64,000 nt of DNA, from positions 34,434,419 to 34,498,418 of the forward strand of contig CM034239.1 in the NCBI GenBank assembly GCA_019916065.1, in the 5' to 3' direction. A program made the position numbers and the translations under genes. Position 1 is the first letter of the stretch. Every line of letters begins with the position of its first letter. A model generated the notes under the pieces. The model was not told where the DNA came from. It saw only the letters and a program-made list of their open reading frames with translations, and ran no database searches. Positions 50,276-59,933 of the stretch are shown one piece after another. Source of the stretch: Vitellaria paradoxa. Its lineage: Eukaryota > Streptophyta > Magnoliopsida > Ericales > Sapotaceae.

Positions 50276-50487
50276 GAAGATCTTGCGCAAGACCACACAG
50301 GCCATTCCGTAAGCAACGCATCGAGACAATACTCTAATTAGCCAGTTCTTCATTTCCTCACAAGACATCTTCTTGCTTCACGTACGTACTCTTGGCGACT
50401 TGGCATTGTCTTTAAGCTGTATTATTAGACAAGTGTCCGGACGCGGTGTTTCATGAACAGATTGCGCGGTCTTGAGCAAGATCTTAA
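50276..50487. repeat. Inverted repeat with ~18-bp arms, ~170 bp apart
   Basis: AAGATCTTGCGCAAGACC (about 50,278) and GGTCTTGAGCAAGATCTT (about 50,469) are complementary apart from one base. The left arm contains the perfect palindrome CTTGCGCAAG. Weak pairing extends a little further in. It could be a decayed MITE or a chance hairpin. Confidence 0.5.
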
Positions 50488-51158
50488 TTTCCTTTGTGAC
50501 CACCACATACATACAAGTTATAGAGTTTCACAGTCAGTCTCCTCCATTACTTCATTTTTGAGCTTCAACCTCTTCATGATATCCTGCAAGAATCACTGAT
50601 AACCTTCAGTGTGAAACAAACTAAACCAAAGAAAATGAGAGTGAAAATGAAAAAGAAGCTTGAAGTACATAAAGAATGAAATTAATAAGTAAAGTAAAGA
50701 AAAAAGGAAGGAGAGAAAGAAACAGCATGAGTTCTCTATAATTCCATTGAAGACAATTAAGAGAATTAGGCTAGCCAGCTATTGACTCTTTTATATGAGA
50801 AGCTTAGAAACAACTCTGGACTAGACCAAAAGGTGTCCAACCCTGGTTTGGTTAAAAGCCAAAGACCATTCCATCCCATTTGAACCAACATATTTATTAA
50901 TGGGATAACCACTTTTTTACTGCTAGAGTTACAAAGACCACCACGGCCATCCATCTTTGCTTTATGATAAAAACGAGTTTTTTTTGCTACTCTACAAAAT
51001 TTTTGTTTAACAATCTAGCTATCTCGTAAGAGTCTCTGAATTTTGTTATAATATATATTTTTAATGTGGAGAGAGGATATAGAAAAAGAGTAAAATAGAG
51101 CCAAAAAAAAAAAAAAAGAAAGAAAAAATGATAGAGCTGGAGTCCTTAAAAAAACTAA

Positions 51159-51408
51159 GGCTGCGTTGGAAAGTTAGTCAGCTTCTCCGCTTCTAACCAC
51201 TCAACTTTTTGACTATTTTGAAAATTATCAAATTTATCTTCTTAAATTTTAAATTTCTTTTAAATCATGAAGGAAAAAATGTTAAATTAACAAAAGTTAA
51301 AAAATTAGATTTTTTTTCTTACTAAACACACAAAAAAAAAGTAACTTTTTAGTTAATAGTTAGTAACCAATTATCAAAAAAATTAATTTTTTTTTTCCAA
51401 ACACAGCC
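51159..51408. mobile_element. Tourist-like (PIF/Harbinger) MITE, 250 bp
   Basis: Left end GGCTGCGTTGGAAAG and right end TTTCCAAACACAGCC are inverted repeats with small differences. Both flanks are TAA (51,156-51,158 and 51,409-51,411), the 3-bp TWA-type duplication expected for PIF/Harbinger MITEs. AT-rich and non-coding inside. Confidence 0.75.
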
Positions 51409-51604
51409 TAAACTTAGAGTGAAAATTTTATTTTACAGAACTTGAAAGAAGCTGATGTAGCTTTGTTATTTTTGTTTTTTATACTCTAAAATAGGGTACA
51501 ATATCAGTTTAGGGTGATGAGCGTTGATGCCTAATTGCACGCCAATCTAACTGTCACCATAAGGGTGTTTTAGTCAAATAAAAATAATAGTAATAATAGC
51601 AATA

Positions 51605-51880
51605 CTAAAAGTTAACATTATGAGGCAACGGTGATTGCAATGAGTTAATGTACAACCACAAATTGAAGTTTCTTCTTTTGTATGAACTTTGAAGCAGAGA
51701 GGACAAGTTTAGGTAATGTAGCTGGCATTTATCCTCAAATGGCATGTACTTGAGCTGCTTACAGTGTGTCCATGAAAGGATATCATTTTGGACATAGCCT
51801 GTGCGGGTTCCGATACCATCAAAGATTAGCTCCTTTCCATCTTCACGAATATGGCAGCGCACAGTAAAAGCCAAAACAGT
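51605..51880 (-). other. Unrecognised minus-strand ORF, possible exon
   Basis: An 89-codon open frame (MAFTVRCHIREDGKELIFDG, then IGTRTGYVQND). The first ~30 residues look protein-like, with balanced composition, but I do not recognise a family. It ends about 40 bp before the MULE target duplication. It may be part of the same lost gene as the exon-like stretches to its left, or noise. Confidence 0.25.
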
Positions 51881-51927
51881 AGCAAAAGGTCCCTTATTTA
51901 GTAAACTTGATTAGCTAGCTCTTATAA

Positions 51928-52010
51928 CGGAAAATTGTATTCAAGTCATACTTTGTAATCTTTTAAAGTTATTAGTCATACCCAAAAAAAAGTATTGCTT
52001 TTAAGTCACA
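51928..52010 (+). repeat. Left terminal inverted repeat of the KI-type MULE
   Basis: Begins CGGAAAATTGTATTC right after CTCTTATAA. Roughly 65-70% identical by eye to the right end over ~80 bp, best at 51,959-51,995. Internal AAGTCATAC/AAGTCACAC phrases repeat at 51,943, 51,975, 52,002 and 52,034, which could be transposase contacts. Confidence 0.65.
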
Positions 52011-52181
52011 TTAATGTGAAAAGTTTTGTATTTAAGTCACACTTTTGAGTGGGTCCCACGAATTTGTTTTAAATATAATTTATAATATGACTTAAATGCC
52101 CTTTTTTCTATAATTAATTGAGATGAAGTTGCCGAGAATTATGGAACCGAGAATCACGTTTTTCGTTTTTGTTTCATTCCT

Positions 52182-52188
52182 TATAAAT
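52182..52188 (+). promoter_or_regulatory. Candidate TATA box of the transposase gene
   Basis: TATAAAT lies about 175 bp before the chosen ATG, within the left end region where MULE promoters normally sit. No supporting element was identified. Confidence 0.35.
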
Positions 52189-52358
52189 CGCGTGAACAAG
52201 CATATAGTGAGATAAAAGTCTGTTAAAGGATTATATACGAAGGAATAGATACAGATTACACGAGTTTGTGCAGCGAGATTAACGTCGGTCGAAGGAATAC
52301 GTACGGATTTGGATTACGCATTTGGGTGAGTTTGTGCTGTGAACGATTTCGGTCAGTC

Positions 52359-54932
52359 ATGTCTTCGAATTTGATGCTGCTATGTAAGTTTGGTACAGAG
52401 ACTTTTGTAGTTAATTTGAACTGTGAAATGTCATTTTCAGATTTTGCATTAAAGGTGTGTGAGAATTGGTCGAGTTTGAATTTGGAAAATGTGTCATTTA
52501 GCTCAATCCATGAACATTCTTCATGTTTTCTGAGAAACGATGTTGATTTTCAAAATATGATGATGTTGGCTCGCATGGTTGGTTTGTGTTATATATCGAT
52601 TGATGTTTTTTTCAGCTGTTTGAACACAGTACCGATCCAAAGCAGTACTGGTACTGTTTCCAGCAGTTCCGGTACTGTTTCTAATAGTGTGCCAATTGGT
52701 GATGCTGGTACTGGTCTGGATTCGTATGATGATTACTGTGATGTTGATGTGTATCGTAGTTCAATTTCAAGCCGTAAGGATAAACCATTGTTGTGTTCTA
52801 ATTGGTCGTCATTAATATTGAGAGTGGGACAGGAATTCGTAGGAGGTGTTGATGAGTTTCGTGATGCAATTTGTCAATATGCTACAGAGGTTGGCTTTGA
52901 ATTTTTGTATGAGAGGAATAACAAGGATAGAGTCGAAGTTGTTTGTGCAAAAAAGTTTGCTGAAGGGTGTCCGTGGTCAATTGTTGCATCGTTATCAAAA
53001 GTTAATCGTAATTTTTACATAAGGAAATTCAACAATGTTCACAGTTGTGGTCTGACAATTATTAGGGATAGGTCTAAGAGGATGAGCAGGAAATCTTTGG
53101 GTAAGTTGATTGTTGATCAGGTAGCATTAAAACCTTCAATGTCGCCGGTCGACGTTATTATATTTTTTTAAAAACAACTATGGCATGGAAATTAGCTATG
53201 ATAAGGCTTGGAGTACTTTAGAGAAAGCTAAAGACATGATTTATGGTGAGTATGCTGATTCGTTTAATCACTTAAGTTGTTATGTGAAGGCTGCAATGGA
53301 TCTTAACCCAGGCAGTCATATTGTGTTGGATGTGGATGACGGTATAAATCGGTTTAGACGGTTGTTTGTATCATTTGGGGCTAGTATACGTGGATTCAAA
53401 TATTGCAGGCCTATCATTTTTATTGATGGTACTTTCTTGAAATCATGTTTCAAGGGTATCCTGATGGCAGCTACTGGCAAGGATGCGAATAATAGTATGT
53501 TAATGTTCATAATATTGTGTGGTACTGTTTTTATGCGGTACTGTTTTATTATGTGGTACTGTTTTTAGTAAGATGTAATATCGTATAAACACAGTACCAA
53601 ATGCATCTAGTCATACAAAGAATGGTACTGTTTTTATACGGTACTGTTTTTGTGCGGTGCTGTTTTTGTGCGGTACTATTTTTGTGCGGTACTGTTTTTA
53701 TGCGGTACTGTTTTATTATGTGGTACTGTTTTTAGTAAGATGTAGTATCGTATAAACACAGTACCAAATGTATCTAGAAATACAAAGAATGGTACTATTT
53801 TTGTGCGGTACTATTTTTATGCAGTACTGTTTTATTATGCGGTACTGTTTTTAATTCGGTACTGTTTTTATGTTCATATGCAGGGTTATTCCCATTGGCA
53901 TTTGCTGTTGTTGATTCAGAGAATTTCGATAATTGGTCTTGGTTCCTAGGTCATTTGCGTGAGTTATTGAACCCCTCTGAAGATTTTACAATTATTTCCG
54001 ATAGAAATCCTGGATTGATGGAATCTTTGTCAATTAAGTTTCCTACATGTCATCACTTTTTCTGTCTACAGCATTTGAAGAACAATTTAAGAGATAAATT
54101 TAGTCGTGGTAACAAATCTAATGGATCCCGTGAATACATTGTGAACTTGTTTTGTCAGTGTGCTTATGCTCCCACAGTTGCAGCATTTAAAGAGAAGTTA
54201 GATGTTTTGAAGAGGGAAGGGGGTGCAATTGTGGATAACTTTTTGAGTGGATTCCCTATGCAAAATTGGACTAATGCGTATTCTTGTAGTAGAAGGTATG
54301 GTGAGATGTCTTCAAATGCCATTGAATCTTTTAACTCATGGATTCTTGATGCAAGAAATATGCCAGTGGCACATTTGGTGGACAAGATAAGGGTTAAATT
54401 AATGGAATGGTTTGCCATAAGAAAGCTCGATGCTACAAAGTGGAATGGTGTTCTATGTCCAAGAATGGAAGAGAAGTTTAATGCACTTGTTGATGCTGGT
54501 AGAACATGGACCATCAAGATGTGTTCAGATAGTATTTATGAAGTATTTTCTAATACTTCAACAACTGTTGATTTGGTGAATTGTACATGTTCTTGTTATG
54601 GTTGGCAAATTTCTGGTTTTCTATGCTCTCATGCATTTGCTGTTATTGGGAGGATTAACAGACCTTTGAGTGAGTTTGTTGATGAGTACTTTCATGTTGA
54701 TAATTACAAATTGGCATATGAAGGTGTGATTGTTCCAATACCAACAAATATAATCCAAGAGTTTGCAGACTGTAATAGTTCAATATTACCTCCAATAACA
54801 CGGAGACCAGCTAGAAGGCCGAAGAAGCGTAGGATTAGATCAACTGGTGAGCTTGTACGAAGAATTCGTTGTGGTCGTTGTGGTCGCATGGGCTCTCATA
54901 ATAAGAAGACTTGCAAAGAGCCGTTGAGTTGA
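52359..54932 (+). pseudogene. mudrA-like: MURA-type MULE transposase, two exons, one apparent frameshift
   Basis: Exons 52,359-53,494 and 53,884-54,932, joined at A|GTATGTTAATG ... ATATGCAG|GG, about 725 residues. An in-frame ATG at 52,266 exists, but MSSNLMLLCKFG at 52,359 is the more likely start. In order: an N-terminal PB1-like region; a Ser/Thr-rich linker (residues ~90-130) containing GTV repeats; the MuDR domain (VGQEFVGGVDEFRDAICQYA, CPWSIVAS, about 155-235); the MULE DDE core with Asp in IIFIDGTFLK (~355), Asp in TIISDRNPGL (~418) and Glu in SSNAIESFNSW (~525), plus CHHFFCLQHLKNNL; a SWIM finger CTCSCYGWQISGFLCSHAFA (~611-631); and a CCHC knuckle CGRCGRMGSHNKKTC near the end. The only break is a T7 run (53,163-53,169), where six T would keep frame (FFKNNYGMEISY). 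It could be a real lesion or a sequencing slip. Confidence 0.88.
53495..53883 (+). repeat. Transposase intron filled with GGTACTGTTTTT repeats
   Basis: 389 bp with consensus-like GTATGT and TATGCAG borders. Inside are about 13 exact and several near copies of GGTACTG/CAGTACC, spaced ~15-20 bp, in a higher-order ~157-bp unit: the AGTAAGATGTA stretch recurs at 53,577 and 53,734, each time followed by an inverted CAGTACC copy. It sits between the first and second catalytic Asp codons, so it must be spliced out for activity. Confidence 0.85.
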
Positions 54933-55587
54933 ATTATTTTTTTTTCTCCCAAAATTATGCTGTGAAGAAGTCTGTTATTGTTTGTTTGTTATGGTACTGT
55001 TTTTGAATTAATAATGAGAATGAGTATATTTCAATCCATTTTGTGATAGTTATTTATTTAGCGATATTCATTTTAATATTGGTATTGAGAATGACAACGG
55101 TATAAAATAGTACCGGTACTGTTTTTATTAATACTGGTACTGTTTGTAATAGTGTATCAATTTTAGATTTGCAGACAGTACCGTTGTCATTCTTATATTT
55201 TAAAGGACGTAAAAATTTGTTGGTGACAATAGTTGTAAGTGTTTTCACAAGTAAACTTCATTTGCAATACGTTGGTATTGAGATACTTCATACAAACAGT
55301 ACCGGTATAAAACAGTACCGGTACTGTTAATATTAATACCGGTACTATTTCCAATAGAGTATCAGTCAGCACTATTTGTAGTACTATCAACATAACAAGA
55401 ATCAACATCCCAAGAATTATTATACAAATCACAAAAACCATGACTATTTATGTTAGCACAAATAGTACCATTAACTAAACATTGACTATTTGTATTAGCA
55501 TAAACTGTATCATTCAATTTATAGGAAAAAAATGTTGAATATACAAGTATGTTGTTAAAAAGAAACAGAATGTGCACTAATACTGTT
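54933..55587. other. Convergent 3' region between the two MULE genes
   Basis: 655 bp holding both 3' ends. It includes inverted pairs such as AACAGTACCGGTACTGTT at about 55,312, a perfect palindrome around the central CCGG, and several further motif copies at 54,990-55,350. No ORF of note. Confidence 0.6.
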
Positions 55588-56332
55588 TTAATTACAATCA
55601 CAATGTTTGTACATCACTAATGGACAGAAATTGTGATAGCATCTTTGCTCTGTAAGCTTGTACAGCTTCTTTGAAAGCATCGGCTCAAGTGGCTCGTCAT
55701 TTGATATGCATTGCATTACGTAGCACACCATTGGCCCACAGTCAACACTGCACACAAGATGTTATAGATTGTAAGAATTTAGTTATAGGTGTTCAACAAT
55801 TTGCATGAATAAAAAAGAGTATGGCTTACGTTGTAGATCCTTGTTGTGGGCAATTTGCTGCAGAAACAATTGGGTATTCGAATTCCATGCTGGTTTGTTC
55901 AATGTTTTTTGTTATTGGATCATTGAGGTATTGGTCTTTAAGTTTCAATTCCACATACTCTTTCTAATACAATATGACAAATTTGGAAACAGTATGAGTT
56001 TTAATAAACAGCACCGGTACTGTTGTAAATAGTAGAAAAGAGTACCAATGAAATTATGTATAAAATTTACACACAGAATCTTACCACTTTCCTTGCATCC
56101 TCAAGATACAAATCTTTGGAATTTGCTCTACGTGGTTTCATGGAATTATAATGTGTCCATGTCCACGTGTCTCTATCCAATACCAAAAGGGTCTAATGGT
56201 TGGGATCAGCAGGAATTCTCGTTCCACTTGTATTCAAAGGGAATACAAGTAGTCTGTATGTATCAGATAGTTTCAACTTTTGATCAATATGAGTGTCTCG
56301 AGCTGCATGATATCTCTCAAATACCACAAATG

Positions 56333-56865
56333 TCTGCAACAATAAAAAATGCATGTTGTCAAATACCACATGCTTGCGATACTATTTCCCCTAAGATGCA
56401 TGCTCTCGCAAAAACAGTACCGAATGATTGTAGTATGCCAACAGTAATATGAAAATAAAAAAGAAGTCTCATATCCATCGCATAGCTGACAGTACCATAT
56501 GGATGACAGTACCACATGTATGCGGTACTGTTTTTATGTATAAGATGAATGCTATTTGAAAAACAGTACCAAACGATAACAGTATGCAAACAGTACCAGA
56601 TGAATGCTAGTTGAAAAACAGTACCAAACGATTATAGTATGCAAACAGTACCAGATGAATGCTAGTTGAAAAATATTATCGAATGATTATAGTATGCAAA
56701 CAGTACCACGTAACTAAAAAAGAAGTCATATCCATGCCATTTGCTGACAGTACCACATATATACTGTACTATTTCTAAAAACATTTATGCTCTAGAAAAA
56801 GAGTACCGAATATATATAGTATGCAAAAAGCACAATTAAACATAGAAATAGGTCACATATCTTAC
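56333..56865 (-). repeat. Ulp1-like gene intron with clustered CAGTACC motifs
   Basis: Intron between exons 5 and 6 with about ten copies of the motif, mostly as AAACAGTACCAxA. A ~67-bp unit (CAGTACCAGATGAATGCTAG, then TGAAAAACAGTACCAAACGAT) repeats near 56,590 and 56,650 with decayed neighbours. CAGTACCACATGTATGCGGT at 56,509 starts an inverted pair ending in ACTG. Confidence 0.75.
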
Positions 56866-58497
56866 CCAACACAAATTGCTGAAGTATAAGCATCTTTTGG
56901 GGAAAGTGCTGTTGACTGATTCATGTTGTGTTGATTCCAGATAGCGTACATGATAGTCAATTAGCTGGGCAAATATTGTGATTAGTAAATATCAGATTAA
57001 TTTGTTGAATTTAAGAAATAGTCAACATACTTTATTAATTCTGTAGAAATATAAGTTAATCATATATGCCTACCATGTTTGATATACTCTCATTTGCTAT
57101 GAGGTTGTAGATATCTTCAATGCTGATCATGCAGAGTGGTTCATTTGGTACAGCCCAAACAGTTGCACTGTGTTGTGTGTATACAGTGAGTAGTGAGATG
57201 TCAACAAGATCAGCCAAAAAAAAAAAAAACAACAATAACATGAGTTAAGTTTGAAAATGTTTATGTTAACAGTACCAGATAAAGGAATGACAGTACCAAT
57301 TATTTGTAAAAAATAGAGAACAGTACCAGATGATAGCAAGTAATTTTTTTTTATAATTGACAAGTAATAAAAAAGAAAGAGTTAAATATTGTCTTACGCT
57401 TTCCCCTCATTATCAATAAGTTTTAAGATCCGTTCCTTTTCTATGTCCGATAGATGTGTGTTTTGTTGAAAAGTTGAAATAATCTGCTTAAGTGAAAGTT
57501 GCTTGGGCTCGGTTTGATGTGTAGACAGTTGTAGAAGATCAAGGTCTATAACGCCAGATTCTATATCTTTCGGGACAACTGCCGCAGTGTCTGCCTTTTG
57601 TTTTTTGGCAATCTTCTTTTTACCACTGTATGTGAACTCAGGATCTCTTTTCTTTTGGCGTGTTTTGTCCTTGAGCCTCTTGTACATTGAAGGTGGTTCG
57701 TTTGCAGCTGGAGTTTGTTTTTCATTGGTATCCGACTTCATTGGCCTTCTAGTCGCTGCATGTTTCTGCGTCACCTGGTGGACGCTAGATTCGACAAGTT
57801 CAAACCTTAATAATTCAACAACTGCATTCACATTATCAAGTTCTTCCTTTAGGTTTGTGTTTTGCAGGTTGAGATTTTCATTTTCAAGGAACAACTTTGT
57901 CAGAATTTCATCTTTTTTTGCTATTTGCTTCTCCAATTAAGCAATTTTATCATCTTTTTCCTTGACCTGTTGCTCCAACTCTTCTATTTGTTCACGGTTC
58001 AAAAATGATAAAACTGAAGCAACTGGATCATTATTTTGCTGAACTGGTACTGTTTCTGCTGAGGCAGCCTATCTTGCCTCTTGTTCTGGTTCCTCTTGTT
58101 CTGGTGCATCTTGTTCTGGGACTTTTGCTGTTATTTTGTCTGGTAAGGTGCCTTCATCAGATTCTGGTACTGTTTCTGGAAGAATTTCAGCTATAGCAGA
58201 GGGAACAGTACCAGATTGATTGAGTTCAGGAGTACAAGACACCTCTTGTTTTCGCTCGCTTTCAGTTGCCTTGTTCAAATGAACTATATTTGTCTTCAGT
58301 TTTTGAAGAATGTCAAAAATTACTAACTCATCATCACTGGTTTTTTCTGACGCAATGATGTATTCATCTGTTTCTGTCCTTTCATCATCATCATTATCAT
58401 CATCATCATCATCATTATCATCATCATATTGTTGTTGTCCATCCTCCTCCTCCTCGTCATCCTCCTCATCATCATCATCAAGATCAGGTACAATTAC

Positions 58498-58993
58498 CTG
58501 ATATTTTGTTCATCAATTATAGAATTCATTAGTATGTCCATGAATACATTGTTGAATCTAGAATGATTTTATTTATCAGATGCAAACAGTATCATGAAAC
58601 ATAAAAAGAAGTGACAAATACAAATAATAGCTGACAGTACCACACGGATGACAGTACCAAATGTATGCGGTACTGTTTTTTTTAAAGATGCATGCTCGTT
58701 CAAAAACAGTACCGAATGTATATAGCATTCAAACAGTATCATGAAACACAACAAAACAGTACCGCATACATGAAAAAAAAAGAGCTCACAAATGCAAAGA
58801 ATAGCTGACAATACCACATGTCTGCGGTACTGTTTTGTTAAGAATGCATGCTCTTTGAAACACAGTACCTAATGCACGGATGACAGTACCACATGTATGC
58901 GGTACTATTTTTTGTGTAAGATGAATTCTATTGGAAAAATAGTACCGAATATTCTAAGCATGCAAACATGATTTATTTTATCAGAAATAGTAC
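58498..58993 (-). repeat. Ulp1-like gene intron 2 with motif hairpins
   Basis: About eight motif copies. At 58,636-58,680 direct and inverted copies are arranged as CAGTACC-N-CAGTACC-N-GGTACTG, the same pattern as in the 146-bp array and in intron 5. The flanking phrase GATGCATGCTCGTTC recurs in all three places. Confidence 0.75.
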
Positions 58994-59933
58994 TTGATTT
59001 TTATTCAACTTTTTGAGATTTATTTTTTTCAATGCATTGGACAATGGCTTGAGATCCCAGACTAGACATCTAGGTGTTGCACTCTTCTGTACTTGTTGGA
59101 CCAGAGTGGTATGCTCACAGATCCAGTACTGCATCATTTGTTAGGGCTGATTAGTTGAATGAAGTTCATAAGACAGTACCAACATATAATATAGAATATG
59201 ATATGAAAAGGTTACCGGTAACATCATGACACAGCCTGCAACACCTTTGTTCCTAGAATCCGAGCACAAACTGTTCTCCAAGAATTCCAGTATATGTGCA
59301 CTCCACTTGTATTGGCGGATTTGATCCAAATTTTCAACCAATGTTGTGTAGTGCCATGACAATGAATGTCCTTTGTTAGGGACAAACAACGTTGCCAAAC
59401 AGAAGAGTGTCAAAAGTCTTGCAACATCTTCTCTGCCAATGCGTGTTTGCTCTTCAGCAGCCTGCCGCAAAGCATGAGATATGTTCTGTTTCTTAATTCG
59501 TCGCAACCCAGAGAATCTACGAGAGACGAATTCAGTGCCTGGCCTTGCGATTTTTTTGACACTGTCTATCAGTTGTTCACCATTTTCTATTGCAAACATT
59601 GTTCGCAACTCTTTCTCTCTGATGCGAAACTTTATTCCACCTAAGTTGAAAGCTTTGGACTGTGGGTCAAATGTTTTGATGATTGTTTCCACATCAACAT
59701 CGCTTTTTCTCGAGTGATCTTTGTTAATTTCACAGTTTAAAATAGTGAGGATGAGCTTCCAAAATGGAGAATGTTTAAGATATACATGGTGTGCTTTTGT
59801 CAAGTTGATGGTTTCAACTTCATTAATGACTGAGATTAGGTTCGAACGGTACTGGATGTTCACCATGTTTGATTTTGTATGAGCGTGATTGCAATACTTG
59901 TAATTCGTAACATTTGTTTTCTGTTAGAGAATG

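Larger units (their letters stand above)
48251..51155. other. Mostly unassigned sequence with MITE-like pieces and a few exon-like minus-strand stretches
   Basis: No full gene. Minus-strand readings that look less random are LWGLDGLAIGESSSTIMSGR followed by AKGLTSQLKAIYSKPTRG (48,900-49,057), and DIMKRLKLKNEVMEETDCET followed by a Leu codon and a stop. The latter sits directly after a good acceptor (TTCTTGCAG|GATATC) at about 50,586. They could be exons of a decayed or unrecognised host gene. A GC-rich segment at 49,450-49,560 (GGCATGACGATAGGGCGAGC) resembles the end of hAT-type MITEs. CT runs lie at 49,410-49,430. Confidence 0.3.
55588..59866 (-). pseudogene. Ulp1-like (C48) cysteine protease gene of the KI-type MULE, eight exons, two premature stops
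   Basis: Minus-strand exons, all with GT-AG borders and matching phase: 59,216-59,866; 58,994-59,128; 57,398-58,497; 57,074-57,167; 56,866-56,964; 56,085-56,333; 55,830-55,963; 55,588-55,747 (2,622 bp, 874 codons with stop). Exon 1 (MVNIQYRSNLISVINEVETI..., LGGIKFRIREKELRTMFAIE, SLSWHYTTLVENLDQI) is DUF1985-like. Exon 3 has an Asp/Glu run, Glu/Pro repeats, a coiled coil and a basic NLS-like stretch (KKKIAKKQK). Exons 4-8 form the protease: ATVWAVPNEPLCMISIEDIY, His in HWTLLVLDRDTWTW (~739), THYNSM 17 residues later where Asp is usual, Gln in CPQQGSTTVDCG and Cys in the same motif (~824). Stops are TAG at 58,069-58,071 and TAA at 57,937-57,939. The family cleaves SUMO-type conjugates. The role in the element is unknown. 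An untranslated first exon near 61.1-61.2 kb is likely, since an acceptor (CTAACAG) precedes the ATG at about 59,934. The exon 2 donor is the least certain border. Confidence 0.82.

Noticed and set aside
53316..53510. Minus ORFs inside the transposase exons (also 54,164-54,517)
   Set aside because: They are antisense shadows of a conserved MURA coding region.
58310..58501. Serine-rich plus-strand ORF
   Set aside because: It is the complement of the Asp/Glu run in exon 3 of the Ulp1-like gene (repeated GAT/GAG codons), not a separate gene.
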